A DNA stretch of 64,000 bases from Rhodobiaceae bacterium (GTDB taxonomy: Bacteria; Pseudomonadota; Alphaproteobacteria; Rhizobiales; Tepidamorphaceae): assembly GCA_020637895.1 (NCBI GenBank), contig JACKJP010000005.1, positions 186,001-250,000 on the forward strand. Direction: 5' to 3'. Shown one piece after another: positions 7,961 through 18,926 of the stretch. The first letter of the stretch is position 1. The number at the start of each line of letters is the position of its first letter. The translations under genes were made by a program, and so were the position numbers. Under the pieces are notes generated by a model, which did not search any database, was not told the DNA's origin, and saw nothing but the letters and a program-made list of their open reading frames with translations.

Positions 7961-8941
7961 CTAGCAATATTGCTCCACGCCGCTTGCCTGTGCTGCCGTA
8001 TAGCGGTTTCCGTGCGCGAAGCCTGCGGGCAGGATTTGTTCGATCTCGGCCATCTGGTCTGCTGATAGTCTGATTTCCGCCGCCTTCGCGTCCGCGGCGA
8101 TGTGATCGCCGTAGCGCGTGCCAGGTATCGGCACGATGTGAGGCGCGCGGTTCAAGACCCACGCTATCGCCAGCGCCTCCGGCGTATGGCTGTGATCGCG
8201 CGCATACTGGGCAAAGCGGGTGATCGGTTTCATGTTGCTGCTGAAATTCGGCTCAACGAAACGCGGATTGTTCTTGCGGAAATCCTTGTCGTCGAAGTTC
8301 GCGGGCTGCGGCGGTCGATCCACGAGAATGCCGCGACCGAGCGGCGAGAAAGCCACAAGCGTGGTACCGAGGCGCTCACAGGCCTGGATCATGCCGAGTT
8401 CGGGCTGGCGCGTCCAAAGCGAATATTCGGACTGAACCGCATCGACCGGGTGCACCGCGTGCGCCCGCTCCAGGGACGCCGGGGAAATTTCTGAAAAACC
8501 GATTGATCCGATCTTTCCTTCCTTTTTGAAGCGCGCAAGCGTTTCAACAACGTCTTCGATTGGCCGGTCCTGTTCGCGGCGATGGACATAGTACAGATCG
8601 ATGTGGTCCACGCCCAAACGCCTGAGAGAGCCTTCCAGACATTCGCGCATGTAATCGGGCGCGTTGTCATAAGGCTTCTCCTTCTGGCGGGTGATGCCGC
8701 ATTTGGTGGCAATCCTGAAAGCTCCGGGATTGGCTTTCAGGAACTCGCCCACGATCTCTTCCGACCTTCCGGCACCGTACACGTTGGACGTGTCGATATG
8801 GTCTATGCCGACGTCGCGGGCGCGGCCCAGCGCTTCAAGGCTTTCGGCGTGATCGGCCGGTCCATAGAAATTGCCGAAGCTCAGGCATCCAAAACCGATG
8901 GCGCTGACCTCACCGAGTGATCCAATCTTGCGCTTGTGCAC
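7961..8941 (-). CDS. Aldo/keto reductase
   Basis: The 326-residue protein is a single-domain (beta/alpha)8 NADPH oxidoreductase of the YajO/voltage-channel-beta-subunit branch. It shows GFGCLSFGNFYG at the N-terminus, HIDTSNVYGAGRSEEIVG with the catalytic Tyr, ATKCG with the Lys, and DLYYVHRRE with the His. I place the start at the GTG at 8941 because GGAGGAGG lies 6 bases upstream. The ATG nine codons upstream has no such site, and the much longer open frame to 9718 runs antisense into the Lrp gene. The substrate is unknown. Confidence 0.88.
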   Translation of the reverse strand: MHKRKIGSLGEVSAIGFGCLSFGNFYGPADHAESLEALGRARDVGIDHIDTSNVYGAGRSEEIVGEFLKANPGAFRIATKCGITRQKEKPYDNAPDYMRECLEGSLRRLGVDHIDLYYVHRREQDRPIEDVVETLARFKKEGKIGSIGFSEISPASLERAHAVHPVDAVQSEYSLWTRQPELGMIQACERLGTTLVAFSPLGRGILVDRPPQPANFDDKDFRKNNPRFVEPNFSSNMKPITRFAQYARDHSHTPEALAIAWVLNRAPHIVPIPGTRYGDHIAADAKAAEIRLSADQMAEIEQILPAGFAHGNRYTAAQASGVEQYC

Positions 8942-9107
8942 GCAGGCCTCCTCCCTTGTTTCCTTCATTTGATGGCGCCGTCGCAGAACGGCGGACCGGC
9001 GCGAGCCTATTGGCAGCGCACCAGGCTGTCCACGCCTGCCGTTGGTCCCTCGAACTGACGCGATGAACTTTGCGATTGCGGCACTGCAGCGCGACACTGG
9101 TGCATGA

Positions 9108-9123
9108 CGCCAGTAATCTGGCG
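9108..9123. promoter_or_regulatory. Inverted repeat, candidate Lrp-family operator
   Basis: CGCCAG-TAAT-CTGGCG is a perfect 6-4-6 inverted repeat with an AT spacer. It lies 55 bases upstream of the Lrp-type regulator ATG, between that gene and the divergent aldo/keto reductase. Autoregulation is the simplest reading. Confidence 0.45.
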
Positions 9124-9178
9124 GATGATGTTGCATTACCGGACAACGACGCCCGGCCGGTTGAGGGAGTAAATATCG

Positions 9179-9631
9179 ATGGACGATGCGGACAGACGAA
9201 TCCTGAGGGCGATCCAGCAGAACCCTGACCTGACGATGCGCGAACTCGGTGAGATCACCGGTCTCAGTCATACGCCGTGCTGGCGCCGCCTGCAGCGCAT
9301 GCGCGAGCAAGGCATCATCAAGTCGAAGGCCTATCTGCTCGACGAACGTGAGGTCGGCTATGAAATCGTCGTCTTCTGCTTCATCCGCATGAAGGAGCAT
9401 CGCCGGGCCAAGCTGCTGGAATTCGAAAGCGCGGCGGCGCGCATTCCCGAGGTCATGCAGTGCTACTCGCTGACCGGGGACTACGACTACGTCCTGCGCG
9501 TGCTGGCGCGCAACATGCAGGACTACGAGCAGAACATGAAGGAATCGATCGTGGAATTGCCCAACGTGGCATCGATCAACACCAGCGTGACGATGAAGGA
9601 AATCAAGAACACGACCATCGTTCCGGTCTGA
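9179..9631 (+). CDS. Lrp/AsnC family transcriptional regulator
   Basis: The 150-residue protein has the Lrp layout: an N-terminal winged helix (DDADRRILRAIQQNPDLTMRELGEITGLSHTPCWRRLQRMREQGII, residues 2-48) and a C-terminal RAM effector domain with the SLTGDYDYVLRV core. These proteins bind amino acids or aromatic/2-oxo acids. It lies 290 bases upstream of the indolepyruvate-type ferredoxin oxidoreductase gene in the same direction, so it probably controls that operon. GGAGTAA before the ATG is a usable ribosome-binding site. Confidence 0.92.
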   Translation: MDDADRRILRAIQQNPDLTMRELGEITGLSHTPCWRRLQRMREQGIIKSKAYLLDEREVGYEIVVFCFIRMKEHRRAKLLEFESAAARIPEVMQCYSLTGDYDYVLRVLARNMQDYEQNMKESIVELPNVASINTSVTMKEIKNTTIVPV

Positions 9632-9921
9632 TCCGGCAGGAGCCCGTGTTTCGTCAAATAGACCGTAAACCAGCGTATTATTATGCGCTTCCCAGATCCT
9701 TATTACAAAGTCTCTCATTGCAATATGTTATTGAAACACTGTCCTATCCGCGCACGAGCCTGCCCTTCAAAATTGTGACGACATCCCTCACCGGATGTGG
9801 TGCACTGTTGAACAAATAGCGCCCTCGCCGCGGCCCGCGGCAATGCGTGTTCCTTTCCCGTCGCGGGCGCCTGAGAGGCGAAGCATGTTCCGCGAGAAAA
9901 TGCGGAATGGAGGAACATGAA

Positions 9922-12900
9922 ATGAATGCGCCCGTCATTACGCTTGACGACAAATATACCGCGACCAGCGGCCGCGTCTTCCTGACCGGCATCCAGGCGC
10001 TCGTTCGCCTGCCGATGACCCAGATGCGCAGGGACCGCGAGGCCGGCCTGAACACGGCGGCATACGTCACCGGATATCGCGGTTCACCGCTCGGCGGCTA
10101 CGACCAGCAACTGATCAAGGCGAAGCGGTTTCTCGACCAGCATGACGTCACGTTCCAGCCGGGCCTCAACGAGGATCTGGCGGCCACCGCGATCTGGGGA
10201 ACGCAGCAGGTCGGCCTTTCCGACAAGGCAACGCGCGACGGTGTCCTCGGCATCTGGTACGGCAAGGGGCCGGGCGTCGACCGTTCTGGCGACGCGATCA
10301 AGCATGCAAATGCGGCCGGCACCTCCGCGCATGGCGGCGTCCTTGCGATCGCCGGCGACGACCACACCTGCAAGTCCTCCTCCATTCCGCATCAGTCAGA
10401 CCATGCGTTCATCTCGGCGGTGGTGCCCATTCTTTACCCTTCCTCCGTTCATGAATTTCTCGAACTCGGCCTGCTCGGCATCGCCATGTCGCGTTACTCG
10501 GGCTGCTGGGTCGGTTTCAAGGTCATCGCCGATACGGTCGAATCCACAACCGTCGTCGACCTTGGCCAGGAGCAACGCCGGTTCATTCTGCCGGAAGATT
10601 TCGAACTGCCGCCCGGCGGTCTGAACCTGCGCTGGCCGGACCCGCCGCTCGTCCAGGATGAGAGGCTTCAGGAACACAAGGGCTATGCCGCAATCGCCTT
10701 CGCACGGGCCAACAAGGTCAATGAAGTGACCATCGATACCCCAAAGGCGCGGTTTGGCATCGTCGCCTCGGGCAAGGCCTATGAGGATGTCAGACAGGCG
10801 CTGCGCGAGCTGCATATCGGACCAGTAGAACAACGCGCAATCGGCCTCAGACTCTACAAGGTGCGCATGCCGTGGCCGCTGGAGCCGGAAGGCATCAGGC
10901 ATTTTTCCGAAGGCCTGGAGGAAATTCTCATTGTCGAAGAGCGGCGCGAGATCATCGAGAACCAGATCAAGCAGCAACTCTTCAACTGGCGTGCCGACGT
11001 GCGCCCCCGCATTGTCGGCAAGTTCGACCATCAGGATCACCACTTCCTGCCGCTGTCGAAGGGCCTGACCATCGGCATGGTGGCGCGCGCCATCGCCGAC
11101 AGGTTGCTGCATATCGACCTGCCGGAAGGCCTGCACGACCGGATCGCGGAAAAGCTGGAGCACCTTGAGATGCGCCAGAAGATCGGCGAGACGCATGTGC
11201 CCGCCGTTACGCGCCTGCCCCATTATTGCGCCGGGTGCCCGCACAACACGTCGACGAGGGTGCCGGAAGGCTCCAAGGCGATGGCCGGCATCGGATGCCA
11301 CTACATGGTCCAGTGGATGGACCGCAACACAGACACCTTTACCCACATGGGCGCCGAGGGCGTACCGTGGACAGCGATCCGCCACTACACGGACGAGAAG
11401 CATCGCTTCGTCAATCTTGGCGATGGCACCTATTATCACTCGGGCATTCTGGCCATCCGGCAGTCAGTCGCCGCCGGCACCAACATCACCTACAAGATCC
11501 TTTACAATGATGCTGTCGCAATGACCGGCGGCCAACCGATGGACGGGCCGCTCAGCCCGGAAGCCGTCAGCCATCAGCTTTACGACGAGGGCGTTGCCCC
11601 AATCTATCTGCTCAGCGACAAGCCCGAGCTCTACAAATCGTCAAGCCTCGCGCCGGGCGTCATCGTCAGGCATCGCGATCACCTCGACCCGGTCATGAAG
11701 AAAATCCGTGACGAGGAAGGCTGTTCAGCGATCATATACGTTCAGACCTGCGCTGCCGAATTGCGGCGTCGACGCAAGCGCGGCCTCGCCGAAGACCCGG
11801 ATATCCGCGTCTATATCAACCCGGACGTCTGCGAGGGCTGCGGCGACTGTTCGGTGCAGTCCAACTGCATCGCGATCGAACCGGAAGAGACCGAATTCGG
11901 CCGCAAGAGACGCATCAACCAGTCGGCATGCAACAAGGACCTGTCCTGCCTGAAGGGCTTTTGCCCGTCTTTCGTCACACTCGAAGGGGCGAGCCCCGTC
12001 AGACCGGCGGCTGCCGAGGGCCCGGACGTCTCAGGTCTGCCGACTCCGACGCTGCCGGATATTTCACAACCATGGAATATCGCCGTTACCGGCGTTGGTG
12101 GCACGGGCGTCCTGACGATCGGCGCGGTACTCGGCATGGCGGCACATCTGGAAGGCAAGGCGCCCATGGTCATGGACATGGCCGGGCTTGCGCAGAAGGG
12201 TGGCGCGGTGCTCAGCCATATCCGCATCTCGACGCTCGACAATCCGCCGACGGCCCCGCGCATCGCCAATGGCTGCGCTGATCTTCTGCTCGCCGCAGAC
12301 AGCGTCGTTGCAGGGTCGAGGGACGGCATCACCCTCTGCGACAAGGATCGCACGCACGCCGTCTTCAACGCCAAGATCACACCGGTTTCGGATTTCGTCC
12401 GCCAACGGGACTTCGATTTCAGGGAAGCGTCGGTAGAAAAGGCTGTGACCCAAATGGTCCGCTCGGGTGAGCATTTCTACAATTTCTCCGAAGTCGCCGT
12501 TGCAGTCGCCGGCGACGAGATCGCCTCCAATCTTATGATGCTCGGCTACGCCTGGCAGAAGGGTCTCGTACCGGTCGGCGCGGAGGCCATCGAACAGGCA
12601 ATTCGCCTGAACGGCGTGGCAGTGGAGGAGAATATCGACGCCTTCAACTGGGGCCGGCTGTTTGCAAACGACCCTTACGCGGTCACCGCCAACCGGCGGC
12701 CGTCGCGTCTGTTCAAGCCCATGTCGGAATTGTCGGCCGAAGCGCTGATCCTGCATCGCCGCAAACATCTGACGGCGTATCAGAATGAGCGACTTGCATC
12801 GCGCTACGAGGCGCTGGTCAACAGGGTCGCGGACGCGGCTATCGCCGTCACCGGCAAGGCCGACGCGGATGCGCTCAAACGCGCCGTCGCGCACAATTAT

Positions 12901-13401
12901 GCAAAAGTCCTTGCCTACAAGGACGAGTATGAGGTCGCGCGCCTCTTCACCGATCCGTCCTTTACAAAGGGCATCGCGGCGCAATTCTCCGGAGACTTCC
13001 GGATGTCGTTCAATCTCGCGCCGCCGATCCTCGGCGGGAAGGCCCCTGACGGACGGCCGGCGAAGCGAAAATTCGGCCCCTATATGTTGCGCGCCTTCAA
13101 GCTGCTGTCCGCCCTGAAGGGCCTTCGCGGAACGCCGTTCGATCCGTTCGGCTACCTGAAGGAACGGCAAATGGAGCGCGAGTTGATCGGCCTCTATGAG
13201 GCCGACGTCGAGCTGGTCCTGGAAAGACTGAACGGAAACAATGCAGCCATCGCGCGCGAACTGCTCGAACTGCCGGGCGAAATAAGGGGCTTTGGCCCGG
13301 TAAAGGCAATGGCCGTCGAGGCGGCGGCGAAGAAACGTCAGACGCTGCGTGCGATGCTTGCTGATCCTGAAAGCACGATGCCCGCGCAGGCGGCCGAATA
13401 A
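9922..13401 (+). CDS. Fused indolepyruvate-type 2-oxoacid:ferredoxin oxidoreductase
   Basis: This 1159-residue protein fuses all parts of a 2-oxoacid ferredoxin oxidoreductase. The N-terminal pyrimidine domain has YRGSPLGGYD (near residue 50). The thiamine-diphosphate domain has HYCAGCPHNTSTRVP, GIGCHYM and GDGTYYHSG with MTGGQPMDG. A cysteine-rich Fe-S region follows (CEGCGDCSVQSNC; CNKDLSCLKGFC), and then a C-terminal gamma-type domain GVGGTGVLTIG. It decarboxylates 2-oxo acids to acyl-CoA with ferredoxin as acceptor. The ATG at 9922 is preceded by GGAGGA. Eighteen bases downstream lies isovaleryl-CoA dehydrogenase, suggesting branched-chain rather than aryl 2-oxo acids as substrate; that is inference. 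Confidence 0.92.
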   Translation: MNAPVITLDDKYTATSGRVFLTGIQALVRLPMTQMRRDREAGLNTAAYVTGYRGSPLGGYDQQLIKAKRFLDQHDVTFQPGLNEDLAATAIWGTQQVGLSDKATRDGVLGIWYGKGPGVDRSGDAIKHANAAGTSAHGGVLAIAGDDHTCKSSSIPHQSDHAFISAVVPILYPSSVHEFLELGLLGIAMSRYSGCWVGFKVIADTVESTTVVDLGQEQRRFILPEDFELPPGGLNLRWPDPPLVQDERLQEHKGYAAIAFARANKVNEVTIDTPKARFGIVASGKAYEDVRQALRELHIGPVEQRAIGLRLYKVRMPWPLEPEGIRHFSEGLEEILIVEERREIIENQIKQQLFNWRADVRPRIVGKFDHQDHHFLPLSKGLTIGMVARAIADRLLHIDLPEGLHDRIAEKLEHLEMRQKIGETHVPAVTRLPHYCAGCPHNTSTRVPEGSKAMAGIGCHYMVQWMDRNTDTFTHMGAEGVPWTAIRHYTDEKHRFVNLGDGTYYHSGILAIRQSVAAGTNITYKILYNDAVAMTGGQPMDGPLSPEAVSHQLYDEGVAPIYLLSDKPELYKSSSLAPGVIVRHRDHLDPVMKKIRDEEGCSAIIYVQTCAAELRRRRKRGLAEDPDIRVYINPDVCEGCGDCSVQSNCIAIEPEETEFGRKRRINQSACNKDLSCLKGFCPSFVTLEGASPVRPAAAEGPDVSGLPTPTLPDISQPWNIAVTGVGGTGVLTIGAVLGMAAHLEGKAPMVMDMAGLAQKGGAVLSHIRISTLDNPPTAPRIANGCADLLLAADSVVAGSRDGITLCDKDRTHAVFNAKITPVSDFVRQRDFDFREASVEKAVTQMVRSGEHFYNFSEVAVAVAGDEIASNLMMLGYAWQKGLVPVGAEAIEQAIRLNGVAVEENIDAFNWGRLFANDPYAVTANRRPSRLFKPMSELSAEALILHRRKHLTAYQNERLASRYEALVNRVADAAIAVTGKADADALKRAVAHNYAKVLAYKDEYEVARLFTDPSFTKGIAAQFSGDFRMSFNLAPPILGGKAPDGRPAKRKFGPYMLRAFKLLSALKGLRGTPFDPFGYLKERQMERELIGLYEADVELVLERLNGNNAAIARELLELPGEIRGFGPVKAMAVEAAAKKRQTLRAMLADPESTMPAQAAE

Positions 13402-13419
13402 CGGGAGGGGGAGCGTTTC

Positions 13420-14580
13420 ATGTTCAATGGCAGCATGAACTTCGCGCTGGGCGAGGAGATCGAGGCGCTGCGCGATACGGTGCATGGCTGGGCGCAGGCG
13501 CATGTCCGGCCGATCGCCGCGGAAGTCGACAAGACCAACGATTTTCCGCACCGCCTCTGGCGCGAGATGGGCGAACTTGGCCTGCTCGGGATCACAGTTT
13601 CCGAAGCGTATGGCGGTGCCGACATGGGCTACCTCGCCCATACCGTCGCAGTGGAGGAACTGGCTCGGGCTTCTGCCTCTGTCGCGCTGAGCTATGGCGC
13701 GCATTCCAACCTCTGCGTCAACCAGATCAACCTCAACGGCAGCGAGGCGCAGAAGAAGAAGTATCTGCCAGGGCTGATCTCCGGCGAACATGTCGGTGCC
13801 CTGGCCATGTCCGAAGCCGGTTCGGGTTCGGATGTCGTCAGCATGAAGCTACGCGCAGAGAAGCGGAACGACCGCTACGTCCTGAACGGGACCAAGTACT
13901 GGATCACCAACGGGCCGGATGCGGATACGCTCGTTGTCTACGCCAAGACCGATGCCGACGCTGGAAGCAAGGGCATCACCGCCTTCATCGTCGAGAAAAC
14001 GATGAAGGGTTTCTCCACCAGCGCGCATTTCGACAAGCTCGGCATGCGCGGTTCCAACACCGCCGAACTGCTTTTCGAGGATGTCGAAGTGCCGTTCGAG
14101 AATGTGCTCGGCGAGGAAGGACGCGGCGTCAATGTTCTGATGTCAGGCCTCGATTATGAGCGTGTCGTGCTTTCAGGCATCGGGACCGGGATCATGGCCG
14201 CCTGTCTCGACGAGGTGATCCCCTATCTCGCCGAGCGTAAGCAGTTCGGTCAGCCGATCGGATCGTTTCAGCTCATGCAGGGCAAGATCGCAGACATGTA
14301 CACCGCCATGAATTCGGCCCGCGCCTATGTCTACGCCGTGGCCGCCGCCTGCGATCGGGGCGAGGTCACAAGGCACGATGCCGCCGCCTGTGTTCTTTAC
14401 GCCTCCGAACAGGCGATGGTGCAGGCGCATCAGGCCGTGCAGGCGATGGGCGGCGCGGGCTTCATGAACGAGACGCCGGTCAGCCGCCTTTTCCGCGATG
14501 CGAAGCTGATGGAGATCGGTGCCGGCACCTCTGAAATACGGCGCATGCTGATCGGACGCGAGCTTATAGGCCGCGCCTGA
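13420..14580 (+). CDS. ivd: Isovaleryl-CoA dehydrogenase
   Basis: The 386-residue acyl-CoA dehydrogenase shows LAMSEAGSGSDVVSMK (flavin contact), KYWITNGPDADTLVVYAKTD, RKQFGQPIGSFQLMQGKIADMY and the C-terminal GAGTSEIRRMLIGREL. The catalytic base lies in MSGLDYERVV (Glu247), the helix-G position used by isovaleryl-CoA dehydrogenases rather than the C-terminal position of medium-chain enzymes. It oxidises isovaleryl-CoA to 3-methylcrotonyl-CoA in leucine breakdown. It follows the ferredoxin oxidoreductase by 18 bases with a GGGAGGGGGAG ribosome-binding site, and converges on the carboxylase genes that would use its product. Confidence 0.93.
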   Translation: MFNGSMNFALGEEIEALRDTVHGWAQAHVRPIAAEVDKTNDFPHRLWREMGELGLLGITVSEAYGGADMGYLAHTVAVEELARASASVALSYGAHSNLCVNQINLNGSEAQKKKYLPGLISGEHVGALAMSEAGSGSDVVSMKLRAEKRNDRYVLNGTKYWITNGPDADTLVVYAKTDADAGSKGITAFIVEKTMKGFSTSAHFDKLGMRGSNTAELLFEDVEVPFENVLGEEGRGVNVLMSGLDYERVVLSGIGTGIMAACLDEVIPYLAERKQFGQPIGSFQLMQGKIADMYTAMNSARAYVYAVAAACDRGEVTRHDAAACVLYASEQAMVQAHQAVQAMGGAGFMNETPVSRLFRDAKLMEIGAGTSEIRRMLIGRELIGRA

Positions 14581-14587
14581 GCCGCCT

Positions 14588-16576
<1,989 letters not shown>

Positions 16577-16585
16577 GACGCCACC

Positions 16586-18193
16586 TCACATCCGGAAGAC
16601 GCCGAAGCGCGTCGGCTCGATCGGCGCGTTGGTCCCTGCGGCCAAAGCAAGTCCGAGGACACGCCGTGTGTCAGCAGGGTCGATCACGCCGTCGTCCCAC
16701 AGGCGCGCGGTTGCATAGTAGGGATGCCCCTGCGTTTCGTACTGGTCGCGGATCGGCGCCCTGAAAGCCTCTTCTTCCTCAGCGCTCCAGCTGCCGCCCT
16801 TCGCCTCGATACCTTCACGGCGAAGGAGCGACAGCACGGTCGATGCCTGTTCGCCCCCCATGACCGAGATGCGCGCATTCGGCCACATCCACAGGAAGCG
16901 CGGCGCATAGGCGCGTCCGCACATGCCGTAGTTTCCGGCGCCGTAGCTGCCGCCGATGACAACCGTGTATTTGGGGACACTGGTCGTCGACACCGCGGTC
17001 ACGAGTTTCGCGCCGTCCTTGGCAATGCCTCCGGCCTCGTATTTTCGCCCGACCATGAATCCGGTGATGTTCTGCAGGAACACCAGCGGAATATTGCGCT
17101 GGCTGCAAAGCTCGATGAAATGCGCGCCCTTCACGGCGCTTTCGCTGAACAGGATGCCATTGTTGCCGAGAATACCAACCGGATGGCCCCAGATATGGGC
17201 GAACCCGCAGACAAGCGTTGGCCCGTAGAGCTGTTTGAATTCATCGAATTCGGATGCATCGACGATGCGCGCGATCACGTCTCGGACATCGTAGGGTTTG
17301 CGCGCATCGGCGGGAACGATCCCGTAGAGTTCCTGCTGCGCATAGAGCGGCGAACGCGGTTCAACAATCCCGCGCGTGCGCCGTTCGGGCATATTCAGAT
17401 TGGCGACAATACGGCGCGCAATTCCAAGCGCGTGCGCATCGCTCGTCGCGTAGTGGTCGGTGACACCGGATTCGCGGCTGTGAACATCGGCACCGCCGAG
17501 CTCTTCCGCGGTCACGACTTCACCGGTCGCCGCCTTCACCAGCGGCGGACCGCCCAGAAAGATCGTGCCCTGGTTCCTGACGATGATGCTCTCGTCGCAC
17601 ATTGCGGGAACGTATGCGCCACCTGCGGTGCAGGAACCCATGACGACGGCAATCTGCGGAATACCGGCAGCGGAAAGCTGTGCCTGATTGTAGAAAATGC
17701 GGCCGAAATGCCGTTCGTCTGGAAAGATCTCGTCCTGCTGCGGGAGGAATGCGCCGCCTGAATCGACGAGATACACACATGGCAACCGGTTCTGCAACGC
17801 AATGTCCTGCGCGCGCAGATGCTTCTTGACGGTCATCGGATAGTAGGTACCGCCCTTGATCGTCGCGTCATTGGCCACGACCACGCATTCGCGCCCACTG
17901 ATACGGCCGATACCGCTGACTATGCTGGCGGCAACGATATCGCCGCCGTAGAGCCCATGCGCAGCGAGCGGCGAAAACTCAAGGAATGGCGTACCCGGAT
18001 CGAGCAACATGTCGATGCGTTCCCGCGCCAGCATCTTGCCTCTCGCGACATGCCTGGCACGCATTTCCTCCGCACCGCCAAGGGAAGCAGTCGCGAGCTT
18101 CTCGCGAAGGTCCGCGACGACCTTCCCCATGGCCTCGGCATTGGCCGCGAACTCCGCCGAGCGCGCATCGATGTTGTTTGAAAGCGTTGCCAT
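16586..18193 (-). CDS. mccB: 3-Methylcrotonyl-CoA carboxylase carboxyltransferase (beta) subunit
   Basis: This 535-residue protein has the usual length of MCC beta. It carries the two crotonase-fold carboxyltransferase halves: ARGKMLARERIDMLLDPGTPFLE, the VVANDATIKGGTYYP and LVDSGGAFLPQQDE blocks of the N-terminal half, and the ITGFMVGRKYEAGGIAKDGAK and GGSYGAGNYGMCGRAY blocks of the C-terminal half. The ATG at 18193 is chosen over one ten codons upstream because AGGGAG lies 6-8 bases before it. A palindromic operator lies 40 bases upstream, between it and the divergent tetR gene. The later leucine-pathway enzymes (methylglutaconyl-CoA hydratase, HMG-CoA lyase) are not encoded nearby. Confidence 0.93.
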   Translation of the reverse strand: MATLSNNIDARSAEFAANAEAMGKVVADLREKLATASLGGAEEMRARHVARGKMLARERIDMLLDPGTPFLEFSPLAAHGLYGGDIVAASIVSGIGRISGRECVVVANDATIKGGTYYPMTVKKHLRAQDIALQNRLPCVYLVDSGGAFLPQQDEIFPDERHFGRIFYNQAQLSAAGIPQIAVVMGSCTAGGAYVPAMCDESIIVRNQGTIFLGGPPLVKAATGEVVTAEELGGADVHSRESGVTDHYATSDAHALGIARRIVANLNMPERRTRGIVEPRSPLYAQQELYGIVPADARKPYDVRDVIARIVDASEFDEFKQLYGPTLVCGFAHIWGHPVGILGNNGILFSESAVKGAHFIELCSQRNIPLVFLQNITGFMVGRKYEAGGIAKDGAKLVTAVSTTSVPKYTVVIGGSYGAGNYGMCGRAYAPRFLWMWPNARISVMGGEQASTVLSLLRREGIEAKGGSWSAEEEEAFRAPIRDQYETQGHPYYATARLWDDGVIDPADTRRVLGLALAAGTNAPIEPTRFGVFRM

Positions 18194-18232
18194 CAGCGGC
18201 TCCCTGCAGGCTTTTTCTATCAACCATTAATC

Positions 18233-18248
18233 AAACGGTTGACCGTTT
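18233..18248. promoter_or_regulatory. Palindromic operator for the TetR regulator (mccB/tetR intergenic)
   Basis: AAACGGT-TG-ACCGTTT is a perfect 7-2-7 palindrome in the 115-base gap between mccB and the divergent TetR gene. This is the usual place and shape of a TetR operator controlling both directions. Confidence 0.7.
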
Positions 18249-18308
18249 CTTTTAATTGTAGCTCTATTGTTCTGGTGAGGCAAGCTGCAGCGCGGCAAGG
18301 AGCAGTCG

Positions 18309-18926
18309 GTGGCAAGGACATCCGGATCTGACGGAAGGCGCACGGAGGAAGCGATACGGGCGGCCGCGATCGATCTCATTGCCGAACATGGATTTGCCGC
18401 CGTTACGCTCCGCGACCTTGCGAAGGAAGTCGGCATCCAGCCGGGCTCGGTCTATCGCTACTTCCCCAGCAAGAACGATCTGCTGCTCCGGCTCATGGTC
18501 GATCATTTGCAGGAGTTGCTGGCGCAATGGCAGGCTGCATCGGAGGGCATTGCCGATCCGCTCGAAAGGCTCAAGACCTTCATTGCCTTCCATGTAAACT
18601 ATCACGCAAGCCGGCAGAAGGAGGTCTTCATTTCCAACATGGAGATCCGCAGCCTGACGAAGGAACACCGCAGGACCGTCATCGCCCTTCGCGAGTCCTA
18701 CGAGAAAAGTCTTCGCGACCTGTTGGAGGATGGCATGCGCATCGGCCGGTTTCGCACTGGCGACCCTCAGGTTTCGGCCTATGCGATCCTCGCCATGCTG
18801 ACCGGGCTGACCGCCTGGTTTCGGGAAGGCGGAAGACTGTCGCGCGCTGAACTCGTGCGCCTCTATGAGGGACTGGTGCTAGAGGGAGTGCTCGACAACG
18901 CCGAGGGTCTCAGACAGGCCCACTGA
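18309..18926 (+). CDS. TetR/AcrR family transcriptional regulator
   Basis: The 205-residue protein has a TetR helix-turn-helix at residues 10-57 (AAIDLIAEHGFAAVTLRDLAKEVGIQPGSVYRYFPSKNDLLLRL) and a mostly helical ligand domain. The start is GTG at 18309, with AAGGAG 6 bases upstream. It is divergent from mccB across a clear palindrome, so it probably represses the carboxylase operon and itself and responds to an acyl-CoA intermediate. Its 3' end overlaps the convergent CoA-transferase gene by 17 bases. Confidence 0.88.
   Translation: MARTSGSDGRRTEEAIRAAAIDLIAEHGFAAVTLRDLAKEVGIQPGSVYRYFPSKNDLLLRLMVDHLQELLAQWQAASEGIADPLERLKTFIAFHVNYHASRQKEVFISNMEIRSLTKEHRRTVIALRESYEKSLRDLLEDGMRIGRFRTGDPQVSAYAILAMLTGLTAWFREGGRLSRAELVRLYEGLVLEGVLDNAEGLRQAH

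Noticed and set aside
8942..9718. Upstream extension of the aldo/keto reductase frame
   Set aside because: It runs antisense through the Lrp gene and lacks similarity to the family; a GTG with a strong GGAGGAGG site gives the normal length.
12064..13791. A 575-codon open frame on the minus strand opposite the ferredoxin oxidoreductase and ivd
   Set aside because: It covers the C-terminal part of one conserved gene and the start of the next in antisense; composition is typical of GC-rich antisense frames.
18219..18230. ATCAACCATTAA, the same 12 bases as next to the motif at 32985
   Set aside because: Only the right half of the FadR-type motif is present here (left side is TTCT), and a good TetR palindrome already explains the region.
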